64,000 nt of DNA, from assembly GCA_011525685.1 (NCBI GenBank), contig WYBW01000020.1:91411-155410 (forward strand), in the 5' to 3' direction. The notes beneath the pieces were generated by a model. The model was given only the letters and a program-made list of their open reading frames with translations, had not been told where the DNA came from and searched no databases. This document shows, piece after piece, positions 35,893 to 44,330 of this stretch (the first letter of the stretch is position 1; each line of letters begins with the position of its first letter). The stretch comes from Verrucomicrobiia bacterium. GTDB taxonomy: Bacteria; Verrucomicrobiota; Verrucomicrobiia; Limisphaerales; JADLHS01. The translations under genes were made by a program, and so were the position numbers.

Positions 35893-38324
35893 TGGCGGGA
35901 CGAGGACGCGGGGTTTGAGGCAGCGATGCCCTTTTGCGAGAGCAACCGGATGTAATCCGTGAGAATCTTCTGGGTTTCGTTCAGCAAGGCATCCACCGCT
36001 GGCGGGGCGTCCTCGTCGGCTTCGGCGTCCAAATCTCCAGTCGGTTCGGTCGCCGTCCTGGTCACGGCCACGGAATTGGTCCCGCCCGCGGAGGTAGAAG
36101 TCGCAGTGGTTGTGAGGCGGTTGGTTTTTTCCACAAGAGTCAGACCCGGAGCATCCACGTTCCGCAAGACCAGCTCGTAAACCTTTTGCTCGGTGGGTTT
36201 GCGGGAGCGGCGCTCTTCCTCGCGAGCCTTTTCGCGGGCCTCCCGCTCCTCCCGTTCCCGCAGACGCTCCTGTTCGTTGAGCGAGATGGTTTTGTCCGCC
36301 TGGTTTTTGCGAAACACTTCGATGTCCTCGCGGATGTAGGCAAAGTCCTGATCTTTGGCGACGCGCTCATTGGAGCGCCGCATCAATTCGGGCAAGTAAG
36401 GCTCGACCAGGTCCAGCTTGTCGTACGGCGCGCTGGGGATGGCGTCCCATTCGAGGGGATTGCGGAGCGCCCTCTCGCCGATGTCCTTGGAGTAGTTCCA
36501 TATCGAGGGCAACACGATGTCCGGCAGAATGCCCTTCAACTGGGTCGAAGCGCCACTGGGACGATAAAACTTGCGGATCGTGGTCTTGAGCTGACCGGGG
36601 TCGGTGTTTGGCGGAGCCGACCGCACAAAAGCGTGCAGGGGATTCAGGTTTTGCACCGTGCCCTTGCCGTGGGTGGAGAGTTCGCCAACGATCAACGCCC
36701 GCCCGTAATCCTGCAGCGCGCCGGCCAGAATCTCGGAAGCCGAGGCGCTGAAGCGGCTCGTCAGCACCACCAGCGGTCCGTCGTAAAGCACCCGGGCATC
36801 GTCATCCTCATGGATCATGACGCTGCCGTCCGGCCCGCGCGCCTGAACCACCGGGCCTTCCTTGATGAACAGACCGGTAAGTTTGATGGCTTCCTCGAGC
36901 GAACCGCCCCCGTTGCGGCGCAGATCGAGGATGACACCGTCAATCCCCTCGCGTTTCAGTTTGGTCAGCAGCCGGGCCACGTCCGCGGAGGTGCTGCGGG
37001 GCTGGCTGGCCCGGCCTGAGTCGGCCAGGTCGCTGGGCCTGGGCCGGCCAAGATCCATCGAGGCGTAAAAGGATGGCAGGTCAATGATCCCCAAGCGAAG
37101 AGTCTTGGCGTTCTCGGTCAGTTCGATGACCTTGGCCTTGGCCTCGTTGTCCTCCAGTTTGATTTCGTCTCGGATCAAGCTGATGACCCGCCGTTCGGAA
37201 GGATTGTCCACCGGGATGATGGTCAGGCGGACCTCCGCTCCTTTCGGACCGCGGATCATCTGCACCACCCGGTTCAAGCTCATATCCACCACGTCCACCG
37301 GAGGCGCGTTGCTTTGGGCCACGGCCACAATACGGTCTTTGGCCTTGAGCAGCTTGCTCTTCTCCGCTGGGCCGTTCGGAGTGAGGCGGCGGATCGTGCA
37401 ATAGCCCTCGTCGGAAAACAGCTCCGCCCCGATGCCAAAGAGCTGGAGGTTCATGCCAATGGCGAAATTGTCCGCCTGGCTCTTGTTGAAATAGTCCGAG
37501 TGCGGGTCATAGACGTTGGCGAGGGCGGTAAGGTAAGCCTGCATGACATCATCGTGATCCCACTCCCGGTAAAGATGCAGGGTGCGCCGGTAGCGCCGGG
37601 TGAGCAATTCCACGATCTCCTCGGCATCGGACTTCTTCTGCGCCTGGACAACCGGCTCGGTCGGGGTGGGCGAGTCCGGCTTGGCAGTCGTGGTGCTGGC
37701 CGTCTTGGAAGCGGTGCGCCCGAGTTTCTCCTGCAAGTATTCGTAGCGCAACCGCTGCCGCCAAAGTTCCTGTGCCTCTTTCAGGTCGCGCGGATATGGT
37801 GCTTCCCGCCGGTCAATCCGGATGCGCTCGTCCGTGTTGAATTCAAACTTCTCCGATTTGAGCAGTTCCTCGGCGAAGGCCACGCGCTGTTCCAGCCGCT
37901 CCAGAAACCGGCCAAAAATCTTGTAAGCCGGCGTGGTATCCGCCCGTTCGCGCCGCGCCAGAGTCAGATCGTCCAGCTTGTCCCGAAGCGGCTCGAACTC
38001 GGCGACATCGGCTTCCAGAAAATGGTCGCGGCGGGGATCGAGCGAGTCGAGGTAACGGTCGAAGAACTTCTCGGAGACTTGATCATCGAAAGGTTGCTGG
38101 CGGTAGTGGTATCGCTCGAGCAGCCGGGCGGTCCAGTAAGCAACGCTCCCATCAATCGGGCCGGGGCCAATGGGCTTGACCTCCGCGGTGCTGGTCGCGC
38201 CAGACGCGGCGGCGCCGCTGGCCTCCGCGGCAGGGGCATCGGCGGCCTCGGTCTGTGACAGCAAACCGGCCCAAACACCGCAAGCCAGCAGCAGCATCCA
38301 CTTGGTGACGAATGATCGCAGCAT
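35889..38324 (-). CDS. prc: Tail-specific (carboxy-terminal) protease Prc, S41 family
   Basis: About 811 residues from the ATG at 38324, with a signal peptide (MLLLACGVWAGLLSQTEA). Order: a tail-specific protease N-terminal domain (SEKFFDRYLDSLDPRRDHFL, HDDVMQAYLTALANVYDPHS); a PDZ domain (NLQLFGIGAELFSDEGYCTI, KLLKAKDRIVAVAQ); the S41 peptidase core with LDLRRNGGGSLEEAI and the catalytic serine in TSRFSASASEILAGALQDYG (about residue 520); the catalytic lysine about 30 residues later in STHGKGTVQNL; and a C-terminal domain with a highly charged coiled stretch (ERLREREEREAREKAREEER). Prc degrades or trims periplasmic proteins from their C-termini. It heads an operon with the exported protein and yacG. 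Confidence 0.96.
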   Translation of the reverse strand: MLRSFVTKWMLLLACGVWAGLLSQTEAADAPAAEASGAAASGATSTAEVKPIGPGPIDGSVAYWTARLLERYHYRQQPFDDQVSEKFFDRYLDSLDPRRDHFLEADVAEFEPLRDKLDDLTLARRERADTTPAYKIFGRFLERLEQRVAFAEELLKSEKFEFNTDERIRIDRREAPYPRDLKEAQELWRQRLRYEYLQEKLGRTASKTASTTTAKPDSPTPTEPVVQAQKKSDAEEIVELLTRRYRRTLHLYREWDHDDVMQAYLTALANVYDPHSDYFNKSQADNFAIGMNLQLFGIGAELFSDEGYCTIRRLTPNGPAEKSKLLKAKDRIVAVAQSNAPPVDVVDMSLNRVVQMIRGPKGAEVRLTIIPVDNPSERRVISLIRDEIKLEDNEAKAKVIELTENAKTLRLGIIDLPSFYASMDLGRPRPSDLADSGRASQPRSTSADVARLLTKLKREGIDGVILDLRRNGGGSLEEAIKLTGLFIKEGPVVQARGPDGSVMIHEDDDARVLYDGPLVVLTSRFSASASEILAGALQDYGRALIVGELSTHGKGTVQNLNPLHAFVRSAPPNTDPGQLKTTIRKFYRPSGASTQLKGILPDIVLPSIWNYSKDIGERALRNPLEWDAIPSAPYDKLDLVEPYLPELMRRSNERVAKDQDFAYIREDIEVFRKNQADKTISLNEQERLREREEREAREKAREEERRSRKPTEQKVYELVLRNVDAPGLTLVEKTNRLTTTATSTSAGGTNSVAVTRTATEPTGDLDAEADEDAPPAVDALLNETQKILTDYIRLLSQKGIAASNPASSSRQ

Positions 38325-38542
38325 GATTTTTAGACTATTAACGTTAGCACAGGTTGGACTCATTCTAGCCCAGATTGTTCAGGCATGGAAGCAGGCATTT
38401 TTTCGGCCAACCCGACCCTGAATCCCCGCCGACTTGGGCGCGCAGCTTTCACACGGCGGCCGCCGACGCCTGCCTGTTGGGCAAAGCAGCGGCCTTGAAT
38501 TGAGATTGCAGTGCCAGCGGCACTTCCCCAACAATCCCGCCC

Positions 38543-40069
38543 ATGCTTGCCCGGGTTTGTTCCGCCGCCGTCAATGGGATTGAGGCCTATCCCGTTGAAG
38601 TCGAGGTCAATGCCGGTTGGGGCGAGACGATCATTGTTATCGTGGGGTTGCCAGACGCGGCGGTGAAGGAATCGCGTGATCGTGTGACGACCGCGCTCAC
38701 GAATTCCGGGTTCAAGTTTCCGATGGGGCGCACCACCATCAACCTCGCGCCGGCTGATGTGAAAAAGGAGGGGCCGAGCTTCGATCTGCCCATCGCGCTC
38801 GGGATGTTGGCCGCCAGCGAACAGATTGAAACCGACCAACTCGACAATTTCATCGCCGTCGGCGAACTGGCGCTGACCGGCGCGGTGCGGCCCTGCAAAG
38901 GCGTGTTGCCGGTGGCGCTTCGCGCGCGGCAGGAGGGAAAGATCGGAGTGCTCGTGCCGGCGGAGAATGCCGCCGAAGCCGCCGTGGTGGACGGCCTGCA
39001 GGTCATGCCGATTCAGAATCTGCGCGAGGCCGCGAGCTTTCTCGAAGGCGAAATCAAACTCACGCCCACAAAGGTGGACATCGCCAAGGTTTTTGATCAA
39101 CCGCTCGACGACGATGTGGATTTCGCCGAGGTGAAGGGTCAGGAATCCGTAAAGCGCGCTTTGGAAATCGCCGCGGCCGGCGGACACAACGCGCTGTTAA
39201 TCGGGCCGCCGGGCACGGGCAAGAGCATGTTGGCGAAAAGACTTCCGACGATTCTTCCACCGCTCACGCTCGACGAAGCGCTGGAGACGACGAAAATTCA
39301 CAGCATCGTCGGCCTGCTCGCGCCCGGTCAGGCGCTCGTGACGCGCCGGCCATTCCGATCGCCGCATCACACGGCGAGCGACGCCGGCTTGCTCGGCGGC
39401 AACATCAATCCCACACCCGGCGAGATTTCACTGGCGCACAACGGCGTGTTGTTTCTCGACGAGTTGCCCGAGTTCAAACGCAGCGTGCTCGAAACCATGC
39501 GACAGCCGCTCGAAGAAGGTCGCGTCACGATTTCGCGCGCGGCGGGCACGATGACGTTCCCGTCGCAGTTCATGCTGCTCGCGGCGATGAATCCGACGCC
39601 CGACGGAAAGATGCCTGGGGAATCGAAGTCTTCACCGCGCGAGATTCAAAATTATCTGGGCCGCATCTCCGGCCCACTACTCGACCGCGTGGACCTGCAC
39701 GTGGAGGTGCCGCAGGTGAAGTTCCGTGAAATTTCCGGCGACCGCACGGGCGAGACCTCCGCCGAAATCCGTGATCGCGTCGTGGCCGCGCGCAAGCGAC
39801 AACAGACCCGTTTTGCCCACAAGCCGAAAATCACGTGCAACGCCCGCATGGGGCCGAAGGAACTCAAGGAGTTCTGCGCTCTCGATACGGCGGCACAGGA
39901 GTTGTTGAAGTTCGCGATGGCGGATTTGAATTTCAGCGCCCGCGCCTACGACCGCATCTTGAAAGTCGCGCGCACCATCGCCGATCTGGCTGGTACGGAA
40001 AATGTCCTGGCTGATCACGTGTCCGAGGCGATTCAATATCGCTCGTTGGACCGGCAGATTTGGGGGTGA
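38543..40069 (+). CDS. comM: YifB/ComM family Mg-chelatase-like AAA+ ATPase
   Basis: 508 residues. Order: an N-terminal Lon-protease-like S5 domain (VNGIEAYPVEVEVNAGWGET, IVGLPDAAVKESRDRV); Walker A GPPGTGKSM near 222; Walker B GVLFLDELPEFKR; the chelatase signature LAAMNPTPDGKMPGESKSSP in place of the longer zinc-containing loop; and the C-terminal helical domain ending AIQYRSLDRQIWG. ComM homologues are hexameric helicases that aid branch migration when foreign DNA is integrated in natural transformation. This is notable beside the recombination-like gene-end duplications elsewhere in the window, but no direct link is implied. Confidence 0.96.
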   Translation: MLARVCSAAVNGIEAYPVEVEVNAGWGETIIVIVGLPDAAVKESRDRVTTALTNSGFKFPMGRTTINLAPADVKKEGPSFDLPIALGMLAASEQIETDQLDNFIAVGELALTGAVRPCKGVLPVALRARQEGKIGVLVPAENAAEAAVVDGLQVMPIQNLREAASFLEGEIKLTPTKVDIAKVFDQPLDDDVDFAEVKGQESVKRALEIAAAGGHNALLIGPPGTGKSMLAKRLPTILPPLTLDEALETTKIHSIVGLLAPGQALVTRRPFRSPHHTASDAGLLGGNINPTPGEISLAHNGVLFLDELPEFKRSVLETMRQPLEEGRVTISRAAGTMTFPSQFMLLAAMNPTPDGKMPGESKSSPREIQNYLGRISGPLLDRVDLHVEVPQVKFREISGDRTGETSAEIRDRVVAARKRQQTRFAHKPKITCNARMGPKELKEFCALDTAAQELLKFAMADLNFSARAYDRILKVARTIADLAGTENVLADHVSEAIQYRSLDRQIWG

Positions 40070-40087
40070 CCGCAAGGCAGATTCCTG

Positions 40088-40204
40088 GTAGCGCAGACTT
40101 CCCAGTCTGCCGTATCGCGGGTTTCCAACTTGCGTCTGCGCTGATTGATTGACGCGCTGCCGATTTGGAAATCGGCGATACAGCAGGTTGGAAACCTGCG
40201 CTAC
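40088..40204. repeat. Compound palindromic repeat, family B, second copy
   Basis: 117 bp, from GTAGCGCAGACTTCCCAGTC to GAAACCTGCGCTAC. It carries the same sub-palindromes in the same order as 12127-12259, with the outer 10-bp arms inverted. It sits just after the comM stop and could act as terminator. Confidence 0.85.
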
Positions 40205-40292
40205 GAACCGGGCGATTCCGTCCTGCAACCATGTTCGGTGACCGTGAGGATTGCACTTAACACCCGAGCCGGTTGCTGGTAGGATTCGTTCC

Positions 40293-41081
40293 ATGAAAAT
40301 GATCTTCGCTTCCTCCTTCGCGGTTGTAGTCAGCTTGTCCGCTGGCTTCGCTCAGGAACTCAAACCCACCGCCCCGCCCGAACCGTCCGACATGAAGTTG
40401 CTGTTCAACGGCAAAGACCTCACGGGTTGGGATGGTGACATGCGGCTTTGGTCCGTGAAGGACGGCGCCATTCGTGGCGAAACGACCAAGGAGAATCCCA
40501 CTTACGGCAACACGTTCCTCCTTTACGTTGGCGAGCAGGGCAAGCCGGTTGTCTTCAAGGATTTTGAGTTGCGCCTTTCCTTCCGGATTGAAAGCGGCAA
40601 TGCCGGCGTGCAGTACCGCTCCACGCTCAAGCCCTTCAAACCCGACGACAAAAACAAGTGGGTGGTCGCCGGCTATCAGGCCGAGGTGGAGAACACGCCG
40701 GGCAAGGTCGGCTTTCTCTATCACGAATCCGGCCGCGGCTGGCTCGTCAACGTCGGCGACAAGGTCGAGATCGGCGAGGACGGCAAACCGCAGGTCGTCG
40801 GCAAGCTCGGGGACAATGCGGCCATCGGCCGGACCTACAAGAAATCCGATTGGAACGATTACGTCATCCGCTGCGAAGGCAACAAGGTGCAGCACTGGCT
40901 CAACGGCATTCAGACCATCGAGCTGATTGACAATGACGTTCAGCCGGCGTTGGACAAGGACCGCAAGCCCAATCCCTACCTGGCTCGGTGCATGGAGGGG
41001 ATTCTCGCGCTACAGATTCATGCCGGACCGCCGATGTGGGTTGAGTACAAGAACGTTCGGATCAAAGAACTGAACAAGTAA
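40293..41081 (+). CDS. Secreted DUF1080 (3-keto-disaccharide hydrolase-like) protein
   Basis: 262 residues with a signal peptide (IFASSFAVVVSLSAGFA). The DUF1080 domain covers the rest: LFNGKDLTGWDGDMRLWSVK is the family's entry motif, then FELRLSFRIESGNAGVQYRS, AGYQAEVENTPGKVGFLYHE, DWNDYVIRCEGNKVQHWLNG and the closing LALQIHAGPPMWVEYKNVRI. The fold is a concanavalin-like jelly roll. Members from Bacteroidetes hydrolyse 3-keto-glycosides; the Gfo/Idh/MocA proteins in this window could supply the 3-keto sugars, an attractive but unproven pathway. Confidence 0.95.
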   Translation: MKMIFASSFAVVVSLSAGFAQELKPTAPPEPSDMKLLFNGKDLTGWDGDMRLWSVKDGAIRGETTKENPTYGNTFLLYVGEQGKPVVFKDFELRLSFRIESGNAGVQYRSTLKPFKPDDKNKWVVAGYQAEVENTPGKVGFLYHESGRGWLVNVGDKVEIGEDGKPQVVGKLGDNAAIGRTYKKSDWNDYVIRCEGNKVQHWLNGIQTIELIDNDVQPALDKDRKPNPYLARCMEGILALQIHAGPPMWVEYKNVRIKELNK

Positions 41082-41337
41082 GGGCGGTGTTGCCAGCTCT
41101 CGTTCGCACTCCGACGTATGCGCGAACCATCAGCGGCTCTCCACTCTATTAACGCAGCGGCTTTCGTGAAGGTCGCAAAGATGATTTCGCAAGGTGATCC
41201 TCCGCGTCCTCCGCGAAGCCTCAGCGTTCTCTGTGTTAATAACAGTGGCTTCAGGCATTCAGATCCCACGTGATCTTCCGCCCTGACCCGCGCAGATAAC
41301 TTGAGTCGCCCCTCATTCCCACCTAAAGTCACGCCGC

Positions 41338-42318
41338 ATGGATATACCTTTGAACGAGCAAGTGCAGGCGGCGGCCACGTGGATCAAAACGCTGCGCAGT
41401 GAAATCGGGAAGATCATCGTGGGGCAGGAACAACTGGTGGATCGGCTGCTGGTGGGCTTGCTCGCCAACGGCCACGTCCTGCTGGAAGGCGTGCCGGGTC
41501 TGGCCAAGACGCTTTCCGTCCGCACGCTGGCCACGGCGATTCAGGCCAGCTTTCACCGGATTCAATTCACGCCCGACCTGTTGCCCGCCGACATCGTGGG
41601 CACCCTGATTTACAATCCGCAGGATGGAAAATATCACGCCACGCGCGGGCCGGTGTTCGCCAACTTCGTGCTGGCCGACGAAATCAATCGTGCGCCGGCC
41701 AAGGTGCAGTCCGCGTTGCTCGAAGCGATGCAGGAACGCCAGGTCACGCTCGGCGGTGAAACGATGCCCCTGCCTTCGCCGTTTCTCGTGCTGGCCACGG
41801 AGAATCCGATTGACCAGGAGGGCACGTACCCGCTGCCGGAAGCGCAGGTGGACCGGTTCATGTTCAAGGTGCTGCTGGATTATCCGGCGTTCGACGAGGA
41901 ACGGAGGATTCTGGACCGCATGGCTTTCACCGCGCCAGAGATGCAGGTGAAACCTGTGATCGCCTTGGAGGAAATCTTTCGCACGCGAAAACTGGTGGAT
42001 CAGATTCATGTGGACGAAAAAGTGCGCGATTACATCGTCCACGTGGTCTTCGCCACGCGCCAGCCGGAGAAGTACAAACTCGATGTGAAGCATTTCATCC
42101 AGTTCGGCGCCTCACCGCGCGCGACGATTTACCTGACGCTGGCCGCGAAGGCCTGGGCATTGTTACAAGGCCGCGCTTACGTCACGCCCGAGGACGTGAA
42201 GAGCATCGGCCCGGACGTGTTGCGCCATCGCCTGATTCTCACTTACGAAGCCGAGGCACAGGCCGTGACGACGGATGCGATCATCAAGAAGGTGTTCAAT
42301 GCGGTGCCGGTGCCGTAG
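41338..42318 (+). CDS. MoxR family AAA+ ATPase (first gene of a Bat-type operon)
   Basis: 326 residues. Walker A is GVPGLAKT at residues 51-58, Walker B FVLADEIN at 110-117 and sensor 1 VLATENPIDQEGTYPLPEAQ near 157-176; the helical lid ends ADAIIKKVFNAVPVP-like (TDAIIKKVFNAVPVP). MoxR ATPases act as chaperones with von Willebrand factor A proteins, inserting metal or maturing complexes. Here the downstream DUF58, vWA (two), TPR and BatD genes form the usual partners. The stop is followed at once by a GYF-like gene and by the two toxin-antitoxin insertions, which separate moxR from the DUF58 gene by 2 kb. Confidence 0.96.
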   Translation: MDIPLNEQVQAAATWIKTLRSEIGKIIVGQEQLVDRLLVGLLANGHVLLEGVPGLAKTLSVRTLATAIQASFHRIQFTPDLLPADIVGTLIYNPQDGKYHATRGPVFANFVLADEINRAPAKVQSALLEAMQERQVTLGGETMPLPSPFLVLATENPIDQEGTYPLPEAQVDRFMFKVLLDYPAFDEERRILDRMAFTAPEMQVKPVIALEEIFRTRKLVDQIHVDEKVRDYIVHVVFATRQPEKYKLDVKHFIQFGASPRATIYLTLAAKAWALLQGRAYVTPEDVKSIGPDVLRHRLILTYEAEAQAVTTDAIIKKVFNAVPVP

Positions 42319-42420
42319 TCCAAAGGCAGGTGTGCAAACGCCAACATCTACATCGAACGAAACGGAAAATGGGAAGGCCCGTTCACCCGCGAGCAGCTCC
42401 GCGACTTCGTCGGACGCGGA

Positions 42421-42798
42421 TTGCTCACGCAACAAAGCCTTTGCCGCGTCGACCGGGACGGAAAAATGGAGATCCGGGATGTGGAGTTTTTCATTGGTGG
42501 TTTCGGCGCACCCGTGCCCGCCCCGCCGACAGCAGGTCTGGCGGAAAGATCGAACCGGACCGGACCCAGTACGGCGCCGTCAGTCACAATGCTCGGGCTG
42601 TTTGCAACACTATTGATTATCGGCGGACTGGTCGGCCTGATTTATTTTGGCGCATTTTTCGAGAGGAGTGTGGCAGTAGACTCAAATTGGCGGGTTAACA
42701 ACGTTGGTCTAATGCAGGATCGCTTGATCGGCATCATCCTCAGCGCGCTTTCAATGCTCATCGGCGTCTTGATCACACTATTCGGTCGGCGGAAGTGA
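42421..42798 (+). CDS. GYF_2-domain membrane protein with missing or atypical start
   Basis: The similarity begins before any usual start codon: from 42346 the frame reads IYIERNGKWEGPFTREQLRD and then FVGRGLLTQQSLCRVDRDG, a complete GYF_2 (DUF4339) domain. No ATG, GTG or TTG lies between the moxR stop (42316-42318, same frame) and the TTG at 42421, which is inside the domain. After it come a Pro-rich linker and two membrane helices (MLGLFATLLIIGGLVGLIYF; LIGIILSALSMLIGVLITLF). Either the 5' end was lost when the gene arrived, or translation starts at a rare codon or by readthrough. I give the TTG start only as a formal coordinate. Confidence 0.55.
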   Translation: MLTQQSLCRVDRDGKMEIRDVEFFIGGFGAPVPAPPTAGLAERSNRTGPSTAPSVTMLGLFATLLIIGGLVGLIYFGAFFERSVAVDSNWRVNNVGLMQDRLIGIILSALSMLIGVLITLFGRRK

Positions 42799-42824
42799 TT
42801 CCGCGCTCAGAATCGACTTTGGAC

Positions 42825-42885
42825 ATGACCATTACCGAACTGCTCGAATCCGTCCGCCGCGTGGAGGTGCGCACCAGCCGGCTCG
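42825..42885 (+). pseudogene. First duplicated 5' fragment of the DUF58 gene
   Basis: 61 bases that match the start of the complete gene at 44331-44391 with three differences: MTITELLESVRRVEVRTSRL. Similarity stops sharply at 42885, and the stop codon of the antisense toxin gene begins 12 bases further on. It is a relic of an earlier junction between moxR and the DUF58 gene. Confidence 0.93.
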
Positions 42886-42896
42886 GCGCGAAGGCT

Positions 42897-43211
42897 TCAT
42901 TTTGCTTGTCGTGGCAACCGACGTTGCAGTTCCGTTGGATTGCGCGAGCCGTGAAAGACAGCGAGGACCGCAAACACGTCGTCCTTGATTGCAAAGTAAA
43001 TGGCGTATTTCGTGAAACGGCGCAGCCGGATTCTTTGGGCTCCCCCTCGCACTCTCGGAAAAAGTCCCGGCTTGGTCAATGCACGTTGGAGAGTCGCCTT
43101 AACTTCCAGTTTGAATTCTTCCCCAAGCCCGGGGCGTTGTGCTTCATACCAACCGACGGCTTCCTCAAATTCCGCCAGCGCCGCCGGCTTGAAAACGACC
43201 GGAAGACTCAT
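42897..43211 (-). CDS. RelE/ParE family toxin (module 1)
   Basis: 104 residues from the ATG at 43211, which overlaps the antitoxin stop by ATGA. PVVFKPAALAEFEEAVGWYE is the N-terminal helix pair of ParE/RelE toxins; IRLRRFTKYAIYFAIKDDVF and AVLAVFHGSRNPTELQRRL form the C-terminal beta-sheet with the arginine-containing active surface. It is predicted to poison translation or gyrase unless bound by the antitoxin. It is on the strand opposite to the host operon and lies between two 5' fragments of the DUF58 gene. Length is normal, so it is probably intact. Confidence 0.9.
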   Translation of the reverse strand: MSLPVVFKPAALAEFEEAVGWYEAQRPGLGEEFKLEVKATLQRALTKPGLFPRVRGGAQRIRLRRFTKYAIYFAIKDDVFAVLAVFHGSRNPTELQRRLPRQAK

Positions 43212-43435
43212 TTCCAGCCGAAACGTGTATTGAGATTCGCTTCGACTTGTTCCCACGGAACTCCGTCACGGGGATTCTTTTCAAAATCCGCGAGGCGGCG
43301 GTCGAGTTCACCAACTTGTTCCGGGGTGAGTTCGTCCTCGATGGCGCCGTATTCCTCCCAGACTTTGGCGGCGACCATGCGTTGCTCCACGGGAGACAGG
43401 TGTTTGATTTGTTCTAGGATTTCCGCCGCACTCAT
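43208..43435 (-). CDS. Addiction-module antitoxin (TIGR02574-like, module 1)
   Basis: 75 residues: AEILEQIKHLSPVEQRMVAA, then VWEEYGAIEDELTPEQVGEL, ending VEANLNTRFGWK. This is the helical family of small antitoxins whose gene precedes a RelE/ParE toxin. It probably binds the toxin by its C-terminal half. Its promoter must lie within 43436-43504, the short stretch before the second DUF58 fragment. Confidence 0.88.
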   Translation of the reverse strand: MSAAEILEQIKHLSPVEQRMVAAKVWEEYGAIEDELTPEQVGELDRRLADFEKNPRDGVPWEQVEANLNTRFGWK

Positions 43436-43504
43436 GGGAGCAATTTACTCCGCGGACTTACAGGCGCAAGACGGAGTTTCTGTCGTTACGAAAGGCCCAT
43501 TGCC

Positions 43505-43642
43505 GTGACCGTCACCGAGCTGCTCGAGTCCGTCCGCCGCGTGGAGGTGCGCACCAACCGGCTCGTGAACGACACGATGGGGGGCGCGTATCTCAGCCAT
43601 TTCCGCGGTCTCCGCAGCCACGGCGGCGCAGGCGAAGCTTGA
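43505..43642 (+). pseudogene. Second duplicated 5' fragment of the DUF58 gene
   Basis: 104 bases (43505-43608) match the complete gene at 44331-44434 with seven differences, including GTG for ATG at the start codon. It reads VTVTELLESVRRVEVRTNRL, continues to GGAYLSHFRG, then leaves the homology and stops at TGA 43640-43642 after 45 codons. The first fragment stops after 61 bases, so the two junctions differ. Confidence 0.93.
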
Positions 43643-43675
43643 CGGCCAGTTAGGCAGCGTTATGGTGCTCGACGT

Positions 43676-43960
43676 ATGGCAAGCATCACGTTGAAGGGTG
43701 TTCCGGAAGAGCTGCACGCGCAGTTGAAGCGCGAGGGCGAAGCTAATTTTCGCACCACGGCCCAGGAGGTCCTGGCGAGAGTGCAAGCGAGTTTTGATCT
43801 GCAAGACCGCTCCTCCACCGCAACGGTCAACCGGCTGATTGACGAGGCGCTGGCCAGCGGCGACGCAAAGGAGTATTCCGCCGCCGCAATGAAGGCCCGG
43901 TTCGAGCAGACCCGCCAAAACACACGCAAACGGCTGGCTTCGGAAAAGAAGGCCGCATGA
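43676..43960 (+). CDS. Ribbon-helix-helix-like antitoxin (module 2)
   Basis: 94 residues. MASITLKGVPEELHAQLKRE, then NFRTTAQEVLARVQASF, is an Arc/FitA-like ribbon-helix-helix DNA-binding start. The C-terminal part (AAMKARFEQTRQNTRKRLAS) is basic and helical and should wrap around the toxin. It overlaps the toxin gene by ATGA. It likely represses its own operon from a site in 43609-43675. Confidence 0.85.
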   Translation: MASITLKGVPEELHAQLKREGEANFRTTAQEVLARVQASFDLQDRSSTATVNRLIDEALASGDAKEYSAAAMKARFEQTRQNTRKRLASEKKAA

Positions 43961-44262
43961 AATTCCTGGTTCGCCCGGCCTTCTGGCTGGACTTGGACCG
44001 CCACCATTACTGGCTGGCCAAAAATGTCAGCGAGGAGATTGCAGAGAGATGGTTGGCGGCGGTATGGGACACAGTCCATTATCTGAGGGAGCGCCCGGAG
44101 TTTGGCCGGCTGCGTCGCGACCTTCGTCACCCCGGCGTTCGCTCGTGGCTCGTTCATGGCTCCCCACGCTGGACGGTGTTTTACGGCAGTCAGGCTGAAC
44201 ATCTCGTGCTCTATCGCATTGAAGGCGGGCAAACAAATCTGCGCCGGCTGGTTATCGGTTGA
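43957..44262 (+). CDS. ParE/RelE family toxin (module 2)
   Basis: 101 residues. KFLVRPAFWLDLDRHHYWLA is the first strand and helix; LRRDLRHPGVRSWLVHGSPR then WTVFYGSQAEHLVLYRIEGG is the usual ParE core with a conserved R-x-x-x-V-x-x-Y/F pattern. It is transcribed in the direction of the host operon and ends 68 bases before the DUF58 start. It is only distantly similar to the module 1 toxin, so the two modules arrived separately. Confidence 0.9.
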   Translation: MKFLVRPAFWLDLDRHHYWLAKNVSEEIAERWLAAVWDTVHYLRERPEFGRLRRDLRHPGVRSWLVHGSPRWTVFYGSQAEHLVLYRIEGGQTNLRRLVIG

Positions 44263-44330
44263 ACCTTGACGACGCAGCCTTCCAATTGAACGCAAACAGC
44301 GGCTGAGGAATTCTCAATTTATCCAGCAAC

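Noticed and set aside
42795..43508. Open frame of 237 codons starting before the first DUF58 fragment
   Set aside because: After the first fragment it reads antisense to the module 1 toxin and antitoxin genes, which have clear family features.
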